Below are positions 24,596-32,815 of a stretch of DNA of 64,000 nt, in pieces (position 1 is the stretch's first letter; every line of letters starts with the position of its first letter). The notes below the pieces were generated by a model. The model did no database searches, was not told where the DNA came from, and saw only the letters and a program-made list of their open reading frames with translations. The DNA is taken from assembly GCA_905212975.1 (NCBI GenBank), contig CAJMGO010000005.1:28940-92939 (forward strand). Direction: 5' to 3'. The translations under genes were made by a program, and so were the position numbers. This DNA is from CAJMGO01 sp900557305 (lineage in GTDB: Bacteria; Bacillota_I; Bacilli_A; RF39; UBA660).

Positions 24596-25268
24596 GATAA
24601 TCACTCTTTTCCAATAAATCTTGCCTTCTTATTCTTGTTCTTTCTATACTTTTATCATATCTCCATTTATTTATTAACTCATGATTTCCACTTAAAAGTA
24701 TCTGGGGTACTTCCATACCATTAAAACTTACTGGTTTTGTATAAACTGGATAGTCAAGTAAATTATTATTAAAGGACTCATCTTTTAATGATTCATTAGT
24801 TATAACACCATCAAGTAATCTAACAACACTATCAACAATAACTTGACTAGCAATTTCACCACCAGTTAATATAAAATCACCTATACTAACCTCTTCATCA
24901 CAAAAGCTTCTTATTCTTTCATCAAATCCTTCATAATGACCACATAATATAATTATATGTTTCTTTTTACTAAATTCATAAGCTTTCTTTTGATTATATT
25001 TATGTCCCTGTGGAGTCATCATAATAACATACGAATCTTTATCTTTAATACTCATCAAGCAATCATAAATAGGCTGTGGCATAAGTACCATACCAGCCCC
25101 ACCACCATATCCATAATCATCAACTTTCTTATGTGGATCATTTGAATAATCTCTAAAATTATAAATATTAATTTCAACTATATTATTTTTAATTGCTCTT
25201 CCAATTATAGACTCTTTTAAGAAACCATCAAACATTCCTGGAAAAAGAGTTAATATATCTATTTTCAT
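24588..25268 (-). CDS. trmD: tRNA (guanine(37)-N1)-methyltransferase
   Basis: A 226-aa SPOUT methyltransferase that makes m1G37 and prevents frameshifting. Key blocks are MKIDILTLFPGMF, DYGYGGGAGMVLMPQPIYD, the trefoil-knot LCGHYEGFDERI with EEVSIGDFILTGGE, and the C-terminal PVYTKPVSFNGMEVPQILLS. Length matches the family. It overlaps rimM by 4 bp (ATGA), the conserved rimM-trmD pair. Confidence 0.96.
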   Translation of the reverse strand: MKIDILTLFPGMFDGFLKESIIGRAIKNNIVEINIYNFRDYSNDPHKKVDDYGYGGGAGMVLMPQPIYDCLMSIKDKDSYVIMMTPQGHKYNQKKAYEFSKKKHIIILCGHYEGFDERIRSFCDEEVSIGDFILTGGEIASQVIVDSVVRLLDGVITNESLKDESFNNNLLDYPVYTKPVSFNGMEVPQILLSGNHELINKWRYDKSIERTRIRRQDLLEKSDYHE

Positions 25269-25756
25269 TCAAATAACCCCTTTATTTCTTTAATAAATAT
25301 TTTTTTATTTTCTAAATCAACTTTTTCTATAAATTCATCAATTTTTGGAACAATAAATTTTTTATTTTCTAAACTTCTAATATTTATAAAATCATACTTT
25401 TTACCAAAAGATATACTTTCAATCTTACCAATATATTTATCGCTTGAATATACATCTAAGTTTATTAAATCTTCATCAAAAAAACCATTATAATTAATAT
25501 CAGATTTATTTACATAAACATCTAAACCTTTATATTTTAAAACATCATTTATATTATCTTTTCCATCAAAAGTTACCATATCATAATTTTTATGGACTCT
25601 ATAAGTATTTATTATTTCTAAACATTTATTCTTTCCAATATATAATTTATTTCCTTTTTTAAATACTTCTTCTTTAAAATCAACATAAGATAATATTCTT
25701 ACCTCTCCTTTAATACCATGAGTATTAACGATTTTACCTAAATATATAAAGTCCAA
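25265..25756 (-). CDS. rimM: Ribosome maturation factor RimM
   Basis: A 163-aa RimM, with an N-terminal beta-barrel (DFIYLGKIVNTHGIKGEVRI) and a C-terminal PRC-barrel (KKYDFINIRSLENKKFIVPK). It binds S19 and helps 30S maturation. I place the start at a TTG at 25756: it has AGGTGAT at ideal spacing and gives the family-typical MDFIYLGKIVNTHG. The GTG at 25765 lies inside that ribosome site. It follows the TrmH-family gene closely. Confidence 0.88.
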   Translation of the reverse strand: MDFIYLGKIVNTHGIKGEVRILSYVDFKEEVFKKGNKLYIGKNKCLEIINTYRVHKNYDMVTFDGKDNINDVLKYKGLDVYVNKSDINYNGFFDEDLINLDVYSSDKYIGKIESISFGKKYDFINIRSLENKKFIVPKIDEFIEKVDLENKKIFIKEIKGLFE

Positions 25757-25765
25757 TAGAATCAC

Positions 25766-26491
25766 CTACTTACTGAGTTCATATAATATTATACTGGTAG
25801 CAACACCAACATTCAAACTCTCACATTTTTCATTCATTTTAATATAAATAAATTTATCACAAAGTTTTTGAATATCTAAAGATAACCCATTACCTTCGTT
25901 TCCCATTATTATAGCAAATTTATTATTTTTTTCAATACTTTTTATATCATTTCCACCAGTTACTCTAGTTCCAAATATTTTGTAATTTTCTTTTTTTAAC
26001 ATTGGTATAATATCAGTTAAATTGCATCTTTTAATATTTAAATTAAATATCATACCTTGACTTGCTCTGATGACTTTTGAATTATATAAATCAACAGAAT
26101 CATTACTTAAAATAATTGTATCAAAAGAAAACGCTACAGCACTTCTTATAATTGTTCCAAGATTACCAGGATCTTGTATCTGATCTAAAATAAGGACTTT
26201 ATTCCCAATATCATTACTTTCAATTTTCTTACAAATTCCCATCATCTTTTGAGGTGTTTCGAGTTCACTTATGTATTTTAAAACATCATAACTTACAGAT
26301 ATAGTATCAATATTAAGTTTAAAATCACATCCATCTTCGATAATTAAAGTTTCTAAAACACCTTTTTTATAAGCTTCTCTTACTAAATGTTCACCTTCTA
26401 CCAAATATTTATTTTCTAAATCCCTATATTTTTTTATATTTAACTTTTTTATATCTTTAATCTTTTTATTATCACAAGAACTGTATAACAT
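25766..26491 (-). CDS. TrmH/SpoU-family RNA 2'-O-methyltransferase
   Basis: A 241-aa protein with an N-terminal substrate-binding domain (KYRDLENKYLVEGEHLVREA) and a C-terminal SPOUT domain with motifs 1 to 3: DQIQDPGNLGTIIRSAVAFS, FAIIMGNEGNGLS and KMNEKCESLNVGVATSI. It resembles RlmB/TrmH-like enzymes; the rRNA or tRNA target cannot be told. The start is 26491, after ATGGTGGTT, which acts as ribosome site; the 26503 ATG is part of that site. It may be cotranscribed with rimM and trmD. Confidence 0.88.
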   Translation of the reverse strand: MLYSSCDNKKIKDIKKLNIKKYRDLENKYLVEGEHLVREAYKKGVLETLIIEDGCDFKLNIDTISVSYDVLKYISELETPQKMMGICKKIESNDIGNKVLILDQIQDPGNLGTIIRSAVAFSFDTIILSNDSVDLYNSKVIRASQGMIFNLNIKRCNLTDIIPMLKKENYKIFGTRVTGGNDIKSIEKNNKFAIIMGNEGNGLSLDIQKLCDKFIYIKMNEKCESLNVGVATSIILYELSK

Positions 26492-26530
26492 AATAACCAC
26501 CATATATATTTTATCATATTTTTAAGAACA

Positions 26531-26562
26531 AAAAAATACATAGAATAATTTCTATGTATTTT
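26531..26562 (-). terminator. Terminator of the pseudopilin operon
   Basis: A perfect stem of about 13 bp (AAATACATAGAA and its complement) with a 4-nt loop and a T run on the minus strand. Confidence 0.85.
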
Positions 26563-26575
26563 AATAAGATAACAA

Positions 26576-27019
26576 TTATTTATTGCAATAATAATCAACA
26601 TTATAATTATATGTTTTTTTTGATTTCCATATAGTTATTTTTGTATCAATAGGTATATTTTTTTTTGAAATTGGATCATATATATCTTCATCTATATAGC
26701 CCTCTTCTACTAAATCACCTATAGTTAATACAAGACCACTGTATAAAGAGTTAATATCAGTATTGCCGTTTCGTAAATCAGATAAATTTATTAATCCTTC
26801 ATTTTCATCAGTTGTTTCATCAGTTGTTGGAAGTAAAAATTTATTATCAGATGCCCAAAGCATTGCTGCAGATTTTATATTTTTAACCTGTGTATTGCAA
26901 AGATCTAACCTACTATTTTCAGAAACTTTATTTACAGCCAATACAGATATTACTGAAACAATTGAAATAATAACTAATGTAGCCAAAAGCTCAATTAAAG
27001 TAAAACCTTTATTCTTCAT
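26576..27019 (-). CDS. Type II/IV pseudopilin
   Basis: A 147-aa prepilin with the class III leader MKNKGFTLIELLATLVIISI (cleavage between Gly and Phe, Glu at +5) and a long hydrophobic helix. A soluble C-terminal region with two Cys (DLCNTQ and the final YYCNK) follows, probably forming a disulfide. GspG/ComGC-like fold is expected. It is the second gene of a two-gene operon with another pseudopilin, 5 bp apart, and must be processed by the prepilin peptidase at 11.1-11.9 kb. Confidence 0.85.
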   Translation of the reverse strand: MKNKGFTLIELLATLVIISIVSVISVLAVNKVSENSRLDLCNTQVKNIKSAAMLWASDNKFLLPTTDETTDENEGLINLSDLRNGNTDINSLYSGLVLTIGDLVEEGYIDEDIYDPISKKNIPIDTKITIWKSKKTYNYNVDYYCNK

Positions 27020-27024
27020 TTACA

Positions 27025-27480
27025 TCACCTAGCACATAAATAATCTTCATCATCAATAATATATTCATAATTATTATCTTTATAAACAATTTTAATTTTT
27101 AAATCAGAAGTTATTTTGGTTTCTTGATCATCATTATTTTCATTTGGATTTTTTATATCATTACTTATATATCCATTTTTTTGCAAATAACCAAGAGTTA
27201 ATATTAGTGTATTATAATTTTCATTATAATCATCACTTAATACAGTATCTATATTCTCAGATACTTCATTTTCTTCCTTATTTGTTACAGGCAATATATA
27301 TATATTATCACCTGCCCATGATTTAGTGGAATCTTTTATATCTGACATAACATTATGGCATAAATTACTTTTTGATGAGTTTAATGAATTTAACACTTTT
27401 GTTGTTACGATTGTAGCAACAATACCAAGTACAACTAAAACAGCCATAAGTTCAACTAATGTAAAACCTTTGTTTTTCAT
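27025..27480 (-). CDS. Type II/IV pseudopilin
   Basis: A 151-aa prepilin with leader MKNKGFTLVELMAVLVVLGI, hydrophobic helix and a soluble C-terminal domain with Cys in SNLCHNV and in the last residues (YLCAR). The shared pattern with the next gene (WAGDN against WASDN, then a polar loop) shows that the two are duplicates. It follows frr by only 8 bp, so these pilins may ride on a housekeeping transcript. Role: pilus or pseudopilus subunit, possibly in DNA uptake or adhesion. Confidence 0.85.
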   Translation of the reverse strand: MKNKGFTLVELMAVLVVLGIVATIVTTKVLNSLNSSKSNLCHNVMSDIKDSTKSWAGDNIYILPVTNKEENEVSENIDTVLSDDYNENYNTLILTLGYLQKNGYISNDIKNPNENNDDQETKITSDLKIKIVYKDNNYEYIIDDEDYLCAR

Positions 27481-27488
27481 TTTAGCGC

Positions 27489-28031
27489 CTATACACTCAT
27501 TAATTCATTTTCTTTAATTTTTGCTTTTTCATCAACAATCTTATTGTATTTGTTAATTAATTCTTGAACTTCATCCATACCAGACTTTATATCATCTTCA
27601 GGTATTTCTAGTTTTTTTATGTCATTATTTGCATCTTGTCTTATGTTTCTAAGTGCAATTTTTGCATCTTCAGCAATTCCTTTTGCTTGTTTAACATATT
27701 CACGTCTTGTATCCTCTGTAAGTGGAGGTATATTTAAAATTATTACCTCGCCATTATTATTTGGAGTTAAACCGATATTTGCTTCATAAATTCCTTTTTC
27801 AATAGCAGATAAACATCCTTTATCAAAAGGTTTAATTGATAGTTGTCTTGCTTCTGGAATAGAAATGTTAGCAAGCTGTTTAAGTGGTGTATCCACTCCA
27901 TAATATAAAACCATAACATGATCTAAAATATTAGGATTAGCTCTTCCTGCTCTAATATTAGTAAATCTTTTTTCCATATTTTCTATAGCATTTTGCATTT
28001 TTTCTTCTGTTAATAATAAAATATCATCCAT
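27489..28031 (-). CDS. frr: Ribosome recycling factor
   Basis: A 180-aa RRF, of normal length. Recognised parts are ENMEKRFTNIRAGRANPNIL, the hinge and domain II (YYGVDTPLKQLANISIPEAR) and the C-terminal helix TRREYVKQAKGIAEDAKIAL. It splits post-termination ribosomes with EF-G. The usual upstream partners (tsf, pyrH) are not next to it; instead the rnf operon lies upstream and two pilin genes lie directly downstream. Confidence 0.96.
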   Translation of the reverse strand: MDDILLLTEEKMQNAIENMEKRFTNIRAGRANPNILDHVMVLYYGVDTPLKQLANISIPEARQLSIKPFDKGCLSAIEKGIYEANIGLTPNNNGEVIILNIPPLTEDTRREYVKQAKGIAEDAKIALRNIRQDANNDIKKLEIPEDDIKSGMDEVQELINKYNKIVDEKAKIKENELMSV

Positions 28032-28087
28032 TATTTTTTCCTACCTTTCTTGACATAATTATATTATATAAAATACTTTTATACAAG

Positions 28088-28342
28088 TTATTTTTCAATA
28101 TATTTTTCCATATTTTTTAAAGCATCCCCTCTTAAAGGTTTGCACTTTTTATAATTCATAACATCTTGCTCCATTGCCTTTTCCATACCTGCGCAACTAC
28201 CATACCCACACGCTCCACAATTATATCCTGGCAAATATTTTAAAAAATCTTTCTTTTTCTTTTTATTAAAGCATTTATCTAAAATATATAAAATTATTCC
28301 TAATATAAAAGCTATAAATGTAGAAATAATAATACCTTTCAT
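28088..28342 (-). CDS. rnfB: Short RnfB: membrane anchor plus first Fe-S domain only
   Basis: An 84-aa protein with an N-terminal TM (about 3-22) and the RnfB-type four-Cys cluster Cys42, Cys45, Cys50, Cys67 (NCGACGYGSC then KKCKP). Typical RnfB is 170-330 aa and carries extra ferredoxin 4Fe-4S domains after this point. Here the frame ends after 17 residues with no frameshift evident. RnfB normally accepts electrons from ferredoxin, so the role of the missing domains must be filled otherwise or the route is changed. Its ATG overlaps the stop of the 42-aa ORF (ATGA). Confidence 0.8.
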   Translation of the reverse strand: MKGIIISTFIAFILGIILYILDKCFNKKKKKDFLKYLPGYNCGACGYGSCAGMEKAMEQDVMNYKKCKPLRGDALKNMEKYIEK

Positions 28343-28467
28343 ATATCCTTTCTCCTTTTACATTTTTTATTACAATCTAAACAACTATGTTTTAATTTAT
28401 TATGTTTATATAATATAATGTTTAGAATAATAAGCAATAAAATTAAACAATATACAACTATAATCAT
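28339..28467 (-). CDS. 42-aa Cys-rich membrane peptide inside the rnf operon
   Basis: A small ORF of 42 codons: hydrophobic segment MIIVVYCLILLLIILNIILY, then a basic Cys-rich tail (SCLDCNKKCKRRKDI). ATG 28467 overlaps the rnfA stop (TAATG) and its TGA overlaps the rnfB start (ATGA). A GAGGT ribosome site lies at good spacing. The layout resembles FeoB-associated Cys-rich small membrane proteins, but this is only a shape match. The longer in-frame ORF from 28539 lies mostly within rnfA and is not supported. Confidence 0.6.
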   Translation of the reverse strand: MIIVVYCLILLLIILNIILYKHNKLKHSCLDCNKKCKRRKDI

Positions 28468-29033
28468 TAAATATACCTCGTAAATAAAATTGACATAATA
28501 CCAGCAGTAATAAAAGCTATTGGATATCCCTTCATACATTTAGGAATACATGATGAATCTATTTTTTCTCTAAGACAAGAAAAAATATAAATAACGAGTG
28601 TAAATCCAAGACTACTACCTAAACTATAACTAATCATTTCAAGAAAACTATAGCCATTATTAATATTTAAAAGTACAACACCAAGTACTGCACAGTTAGT
28701 AGTAATTAAAGGAAGATATATGCCTAGTGCTTTATGAAGAGATGGAATAAATCTTTTCATTAAAATATCTAAAATTTGAACAAAAGAAGAAATGACTAAT
28801 ATAAAAATTAAGGTTTGAAGATATTCACTATTTGTTGGAACAAGTAAGTAATAATTTATAAAATATGTAATAATTGATGATAGTGTTATAACAATCATAA
28901 CTGATAATCCCATACCAACTGCATTTTTCCTATTACCTGAATTGCCAATAAATGGGCAAAGCCCTAAAAATTTAGATAAAACGACATTTTCTCCAATTAA
29001 ACTAGTTATAAAAATACTAATTAAATTTCCCAT
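28467..29033 (-). CDS. rnfA: Rnf complex subunit RnfA
   Basis: A 188-aa six-TM protein with the RnfA/RnfE signature ENVVLSKFLGLCPFIG (including the conserved Cys that ligates the membrane-embedded Fe-S cluster) and LITTNCAVLGVVLLN (second conserved Cys). It pairs with RnfE in the membrane to carry electrons across and drive Na+ or H+ pumping. It lies 1 bp after rnfE and has an AGGAAAA site. Confidence 0.94.
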   Translation of the reverse strand: MGNLISIFITSLIGENVVLSKFLGLCPFIGNSGNRKNAVGMGLSVMIVITLSSIITYFINYYLLVPTNSEYLQTLIFILVISSFVQILDILMKRFIPSLHKALGIYLPLITTNCAVLGVVLLNINNGYSFLEMISYSLGSSLGFTLVIYIFSCLREKIDSSCIPKCMKGYPIAFITAGIMSILFTRYI

Positions 29034-29034
29034 T

Positions 29035-29661
29035 TTATATTTTCCTTTCTTTTATATAATTTATAATACATAAAATAATTCCTACAGTTAAAAAAGCACC
29101 AGATGGACTAATAAATAATGAATTTGGTAGAATTTTGATATTTGGAATAACTCTAAGTATTAGTTTAAAATTAAGAACAGAGCTTAAATTATTAACAAGC
29201 GTTAATGTTCCGTTTCCAAGTAACTCTCTTACAGCACCAATTAAACAAATTGAAAATGTATAACCTAATCCAATTCCTATAGCATCAAAAATACTTGTCT
29301 TAACAGATGATTTAGAATAAACGCTTATAGATCTTCCTAGTATAATACAATTTACAACAATCAAAGGTAGATATATACCAAGAATATTATAAAGTGGTTC
29401 AATATATTTTTTAAGTAACATTTCAAGGATAGTTACAAAAGAAGCTATTATTACAATATATACTGGTGTTTTAACATTATCAGGAACAATATTTTTGAGT
29501 AAAGATACTATTATACTAGTTAATACAAGAACAATTAATACACAAATCCCCATCATATAAGATGATTCAAAATTTGTTGTAATTGCTAATGTCGAGCATA
29601 ATCCTAGCATGAGAACAAACACAGGATTTTCTTTAAATATTCCATTTATAATTTTTTTCAT
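29035..29661 (-). CDS. rnfE: Rnf complex subunit RnfE
   Basis: A 208-aa six-TM protein, a paralogue of RnfA, with FKENPVFVLMLGLCSTLAIT and LIVVNCIILGRSI, each containing the conserved Cys of the central Fe-S cluster. The ATG at 29661 has an AGGAGG site; the upstream 16 codons are rejected. The start overlaps the stop of a 32-aa ORF. It forms a pseudosymmetric pair with RnfA. Confidence 0.92.
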   Translation of the reverse strand: MKKIINGIFKENPVFVLMLGLCSTLAITTNFESSYMMGICVLIVLVLTSIIVSLLKNIVPDNVKTPVYIVIIASFVTILEMLLKKYIEPLYNILGIYLPLIVVNCIILGRSISVYSKSSVKTSIFDAIGIGLGYTFSICLIGAVRELLGNGTLTLVNNLSSVLNFKLILRVIPNIKILPNSLFISPSGAFLTVGIILCIINYIKERKI

Positions 29662-29756
29662 TGTAATCCTCCTGTTAGTAAATTTACTAAATAAATAGCA
29701 ATAGAACAAATTAAAACAGATAATGTTAAAACAATAATACTTTTATATTTATGCAT
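29658..29756 (-). CDS. 32-aa single-TM ORF in the rnfG position
   Basis: A micro-ORF of 32 codons starting at ATG 29756: MHKYKSIIVLTLSVLICSIA, then IYLVNLLTGGLQ. A full AGGAGG ribosome site lies 7 nt upstream, and its TGA overlaps the rnfE ATG. The peptide is one TM helix. In usual rnf operons this place, between rnfD and rnfE, is held by rnfG, whose N-terminus is a TM helix of this kind. It may be the remnant or a split-off anchor of RnfG, whose FMN domain is fused to RnfD here. Confidence 0.6.
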   Translation of the reverse strand: MHKYKSIIVLTLSVLICSIAIYLVNLLTGGLQ

Positions 29757-29757
29757 T

Positions 29758-31179
29758 TCAATTCCTCCTATAATCAATTATTGTATTTTTTATCATACTT
29801 TTTATAGCACTTGATGATACTGTTGCGCCACTTATTGTATCAACCTCATTAATATTATTTTGATTTTTAATTAATTTGTCTATATATTTTTCATTTTCAA
29901 TTTTTTGATAATAACTTGCAGTTTCATTATTCTCAATTACTTCAAAATTTACGATTTTATTATTTGAAAAAGTTGCTTTTCCTTTTATTAAACCACCGTG
30001 TCCTTTTTCAGATACAGTATAAATTGTCTTATTTTTTTCTTTTACAATATTTAAAATATTAAATGTGTTCGACTTATTTGGATGTTTAATATTATACGAT
30101 ATTTTATAACATATACATAAAGATACTAACATTAAAATCAATATATAAGATAAAGCCTTTTTAAATGAACTACCATTTGTAATACCAATTCTATCTAAAA
30201 TTGGTACAAACATATTAAGAGTTAAAATACTAGTCATAACCCCTTCTGGTAAATTTGATAAATATCTAAATACAACAGTTAATATTCCAAGACAAATTCC
30301 ATAAATAACCTCTCCTACTGTAGTAACTGGTGAAGTAACTGGATCATCTGCCATAAAAATAGCTCCAAATAACAAACCACCACTTAATATCTGAAAAATT
30401 GGATACCATATACCAAAACCATTAAATACTCCAATAATATATGTCATTAAAAATACTGTTCCAATATAAAATACTGGTATTTTCCATTTAATGACTTTCT
30501 TATAACTTAAGAAAATAAATGCAATGATGCAAAGTAAAGCACTAGTTTCGCCAATTGAACCTGGAATAGTTCCAATAAAAAAGTTATTTAAATTACCATA
30601 TGGCTTAATTACCGTATCATAATTTATAGTTGATACAGCAGAATAATTTTTAAGAGGCGTTGCACTACTAATAGCATCTAATTCATATTTATTTAAATAC
30701 CCTCCTCTTGAATCAATTAATGATCCATACATAGTAATTACAAATAGTCCTCCAATAAGTGCTGGATTAAATATATTATTACCAAAACCTCCATATATCA
30801 ATTTACCAACAAAAATTGCTATAATACAACCTATAATAAGTACATAAAGTGGCGTATTTATAGGTAAAATTAGTGAAAGAAATATACCTGTTATATAAGG
30901 ATAACTATTTTTCAGAGAGTCAATTACATTCTTTTCTTTTTTTATAAACTTAAAGTATATAAATTCAACTAAAGTTGTAGTAATCATTCCAGTTATTATA
31001 AAAATCAATGGATACAACATTCCTATTATATTTACATAACCTTTTATATATGGAATAACACCATTTTTGTAAAATGAAAATAATATTATAGGTAATAAAG
31101 AAAACAAGAGATATTTCATCATTTTAGAAATACTATTGTCACTTTTTATAAATGGCCTACTAGATTTTATGATTTTCAT
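29758..31179 (-). CDS. rnfD: RnfD-RnfG fusion protein
   Basis: A 473-aa protein. Residues 1-330 are RnfD: about ten TM helices and the flavinylation motif DAISSATPLK (Thr174, covalent FMN). Residues 343-473 are RnfG-like: one TM (about 343-360) and an extracellular FMN-binding domain ending in DTISGATVSSSA (Thr453, second covalent FMN site) with the preceding GHGGLIKGKATF. Normally these are two genes of about 320-350 and 190-210 aa. One frame runs through with no stop between. The fusion would fix both FMN carriers in one chain. The ATG overlaps rnfC by 20 bp. Confidence 0.88.
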   Translation of the reverse strand: MKIIKSSRPFIKSDNSISKMMKYLLFSLLPIILFSFYKNGVIPYIKGYVNIIGMLYPLIFIITGMITTTLVEFIYFKFIKKEKNVIDSLKNSYPYITGIFLSLILPINTPLYVLIIGCIIAIFVGKLIYGGFGNNIFNPALIGGLFVITMYGSLIDSRGGYLNKYELDAISSATPLKNYSAVSTINYDTVIKPYGNLNNFFIGTIPGSIGETSALLCIIAFIFLSYKKVIKWKIPVFYIGTVFLMTYIIGVFNGFGIWYPIFQILSGGLLFGAIFMADDPVTSPVTTVGEVIYGICLGILTVVFRYLSNLPEGVMTSILTLNMFVPILDRIGITNGSSFKKALSYILILMLVSLCICYKISYNIKHPNKSNTFNILNIVKEKNKTIYTVSEKGHGGLIKGKATFSNNKIVNFEVIENNETASYYQKIENEKYIDKLIKNQNNINEVDTISGATVSSSAIKSMIKNTIIDYRRN

Positions 31180-32392
31180 TTACCTCACTCCTTGCTTTTT
31201 CAACATATTCTCTTAAATTGATTTTAGCTGGGCAAATATATGAACAAATACCACAACCGATACATCTATTTACATTAAGTTTTCTTAATTCATTGATATT
31301 ATTAATATTGTCTTTTATTAAAACAGGATATATTTTAGCTGGACAATTTTCAATACACTTTCCACATCTTATACATTTTAAAACACTATTTTCTTTTATG
31401 GGCGATATTGCTATAAAAGAAGAAAAAGAGGCAGTTACAGAAACATCATCTGTTTCTAAATTATATCCCATCATAGGGCCAGATGAAATAATGGTAACTT
31501 TATTATTCTTATATCCACCTATAAAACTAAGAATATCTTGTATGCTTGTACCAAATTTCACCTTAATATTACATGGATTATTTAATTCATCACCTGTAAA
31601 AGTTACAATTCTATCAATTAGAGGTTTATTAAAAAAAACAGCTTCATAGATTGAATATATGGTTGAAACATTGTTAATTATAATTCCTTTTTCAATTGTA
31701 TGCTTATCATAATCAGTATGTTTAATATACCTAACCAAATTTCTACTCCATCCCATCGGATAAAAATCAGGTATAATTACAAATTTAATTTTTTTATTCC
31801 CAGATAATTTAGTTCTTATTATTTCTTTTAAATACTTATCTTTACCTTTTATTGCTATAAAACACTCTTGTATTTCAAATATATCTATCATAAGTTCTAA
31901 TATTTCAATTATGTTATCAAAATAATTAATCATAATTGTATAATCACAAGTATTATATGGTTCACACTCTACACCATTAATAATTAATGTTTTTATATCA
32001 GAATTTTCATATTTTAAATATGTTGGATACATTGCTCCACTTAATCCAACAATCCCTTTATTTTTAATTAAATCAATAAATTCTTGCTTATTTTTGATAA
32101 TATTCTTTTTTTTAATATAATCTAAGGTTTCTTTTCCATCATTTTCTATCATTATATATTTGCAATCAATAGATTTAACTTTACCACTTACACTTGAAAA
32201 AAGAGGCAAATCATATTTAGTACATTTTCCTATTATACTTCCTACATTAACAGAATCTTCCTTTTTTAAAACACATTCATAATTTAATTTTCCTTGAATA
32301 AGTGGTATTCTTACGATTTTAGGTTTGTTAAAATAAGATAATTTATTATTTGTAGACATATCTTTTTTACCATCTAATTTTATTCCAAGCAT
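31160..32392 (-). CDS. rnfC: Rnf complex subunit RnfC
   Basis: A 410-aa peripheral subunit, thought to take NADH/NAD+ with FMN. The N-terminal barrel-sandwich (GIKLDGKKDMSTN, CVLKKEDSVNVGSIIGKCTK) is followed by SLBB-like and NQO1-like parts (GLSGAMYPTYLKY, NGVECEPYNTCD) and two C-terminal 4Fe-4S motifs, CIRCGKCIENCPAK and CIGCGICSYICPAK. It is slightly shorter than the usual 435-450 aa. The start at 32392 follows GGTGATTATT; the upstream ATG belongs to that site. First gene of the rnf operon. Confidence 0.93.
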   Translation of the reverse strand: MLGIKLDGKKDMSTNNKLSYFNKPKIVRIPLIQGKLNYECVLKKEDSVNVGSIIGKCTKYDLPLFSSVSGKVKSIDCKYIMIENDGKETLDYIKKKNIIKNKQEFIDLIKNKGIVGLSGAMYPTYLKYENSDIKTLIINGVECEPYNTCDYTIMINYFDNIIEILELMIDIFEIQECFIAIKGKDKYLKEIIRTKLSGNKKIKFVIIPDFYPMGWSRNLVRYIKHTDYDKHTIEKGIIINNVSTIYSIYEAVFFNKPLIDRIVTFTGDELNNPCNIKVKFGTSIQDILSFIGGYKNNKVTIISSGPMMGYNLETDDVSVTASFSSFIAISPIKENSVLKCIRCGKCIENCPAKIYPVLIKDNINNINELRKLNVNRCIGCGICSYICPAKINLREYVEKARSEVNENHKI

Positions 32393-32462
32393 AATAATCA
32401 CCATATTAATTATACTATTTTACTTATACAAAAATCAAGAAAACCTAATCACAAAGTAAAAC

Positions 32463-32490
32463 AAAAAAATTAGGATAATCCTAATTTTTT
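32463..32490 (-). terminator. Terminator after the 101-aa gene
   Basis: Perfect 12-bp stem AAAAAATTAGGA and its complement with a 3-nt loop and T run on the minus strand. Confidence 0.8.
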
Positions 32491-32491
32491 A

Positions 32492-32797
32492 CTACTTACT
32501 TTTTGCAAAAAAACCTCTAATTAAATAATATTCAAATATTATAAATAAAATTACAAATATCCATACTATAACATCATATAAAAGACCTGATGAATATTTA
32601 GCAAAAATAGATAATATGCTTTCAGGTATAAATTTATTTATTGCATCATTTAGCACTTTTACACCTATCATATCTCCAACCACATGAATAATTCTAAAAA
32701 ATATTTCTACAATACCTAAAAAATAAATAACATTTCTAAATTTTTTATAGAAAAATATTATTAATCCAACCATTATTACTAAAATTATTAAATCCAT
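32492..32797 (-). CDS. Three-TM membrane protein, unknown function
   Basis: A 101-aa protein with TM helices at about 3-16, 22-42 and 72-95, and an amphipathic loop (VLNDAINKFIPESILSIFAKYS) between the second and third. No family was recognised. It sits 18 bp after sufS and ahead of a clear terminator, so it is probably the last gene of the suf operon. A link to iron-sulfur assembly is only suggested by position. Confidence 0.6.
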   Translation of the reverse strand: MDLIILVIMVGLIIFFYKKFRNVIYFLGIVEIFFRIIHVVGDMIGVKVLNDAINKFIPESILSIFAKYSSGLLYDVIVWIFVILFIIFEYYLIRGFFAKSK

Positions 32798-32815
32798 ATA
32801 ACACCTCTTATTATT

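Noticed and set aside
28468..28539. Longer 66-aa form of the ORF between rnfA and rnfB
   Set aside because: The extra N-terminal codons lie within rnfA in another frame and lack a ribosome site; the ATG at 28467 has one and overlaps the rnfA stop.
31218..31649. 143-aa plus-strand ORF
   Set aside because: Antisense of the rnfC Fe-S region; rnfC has full domain support.
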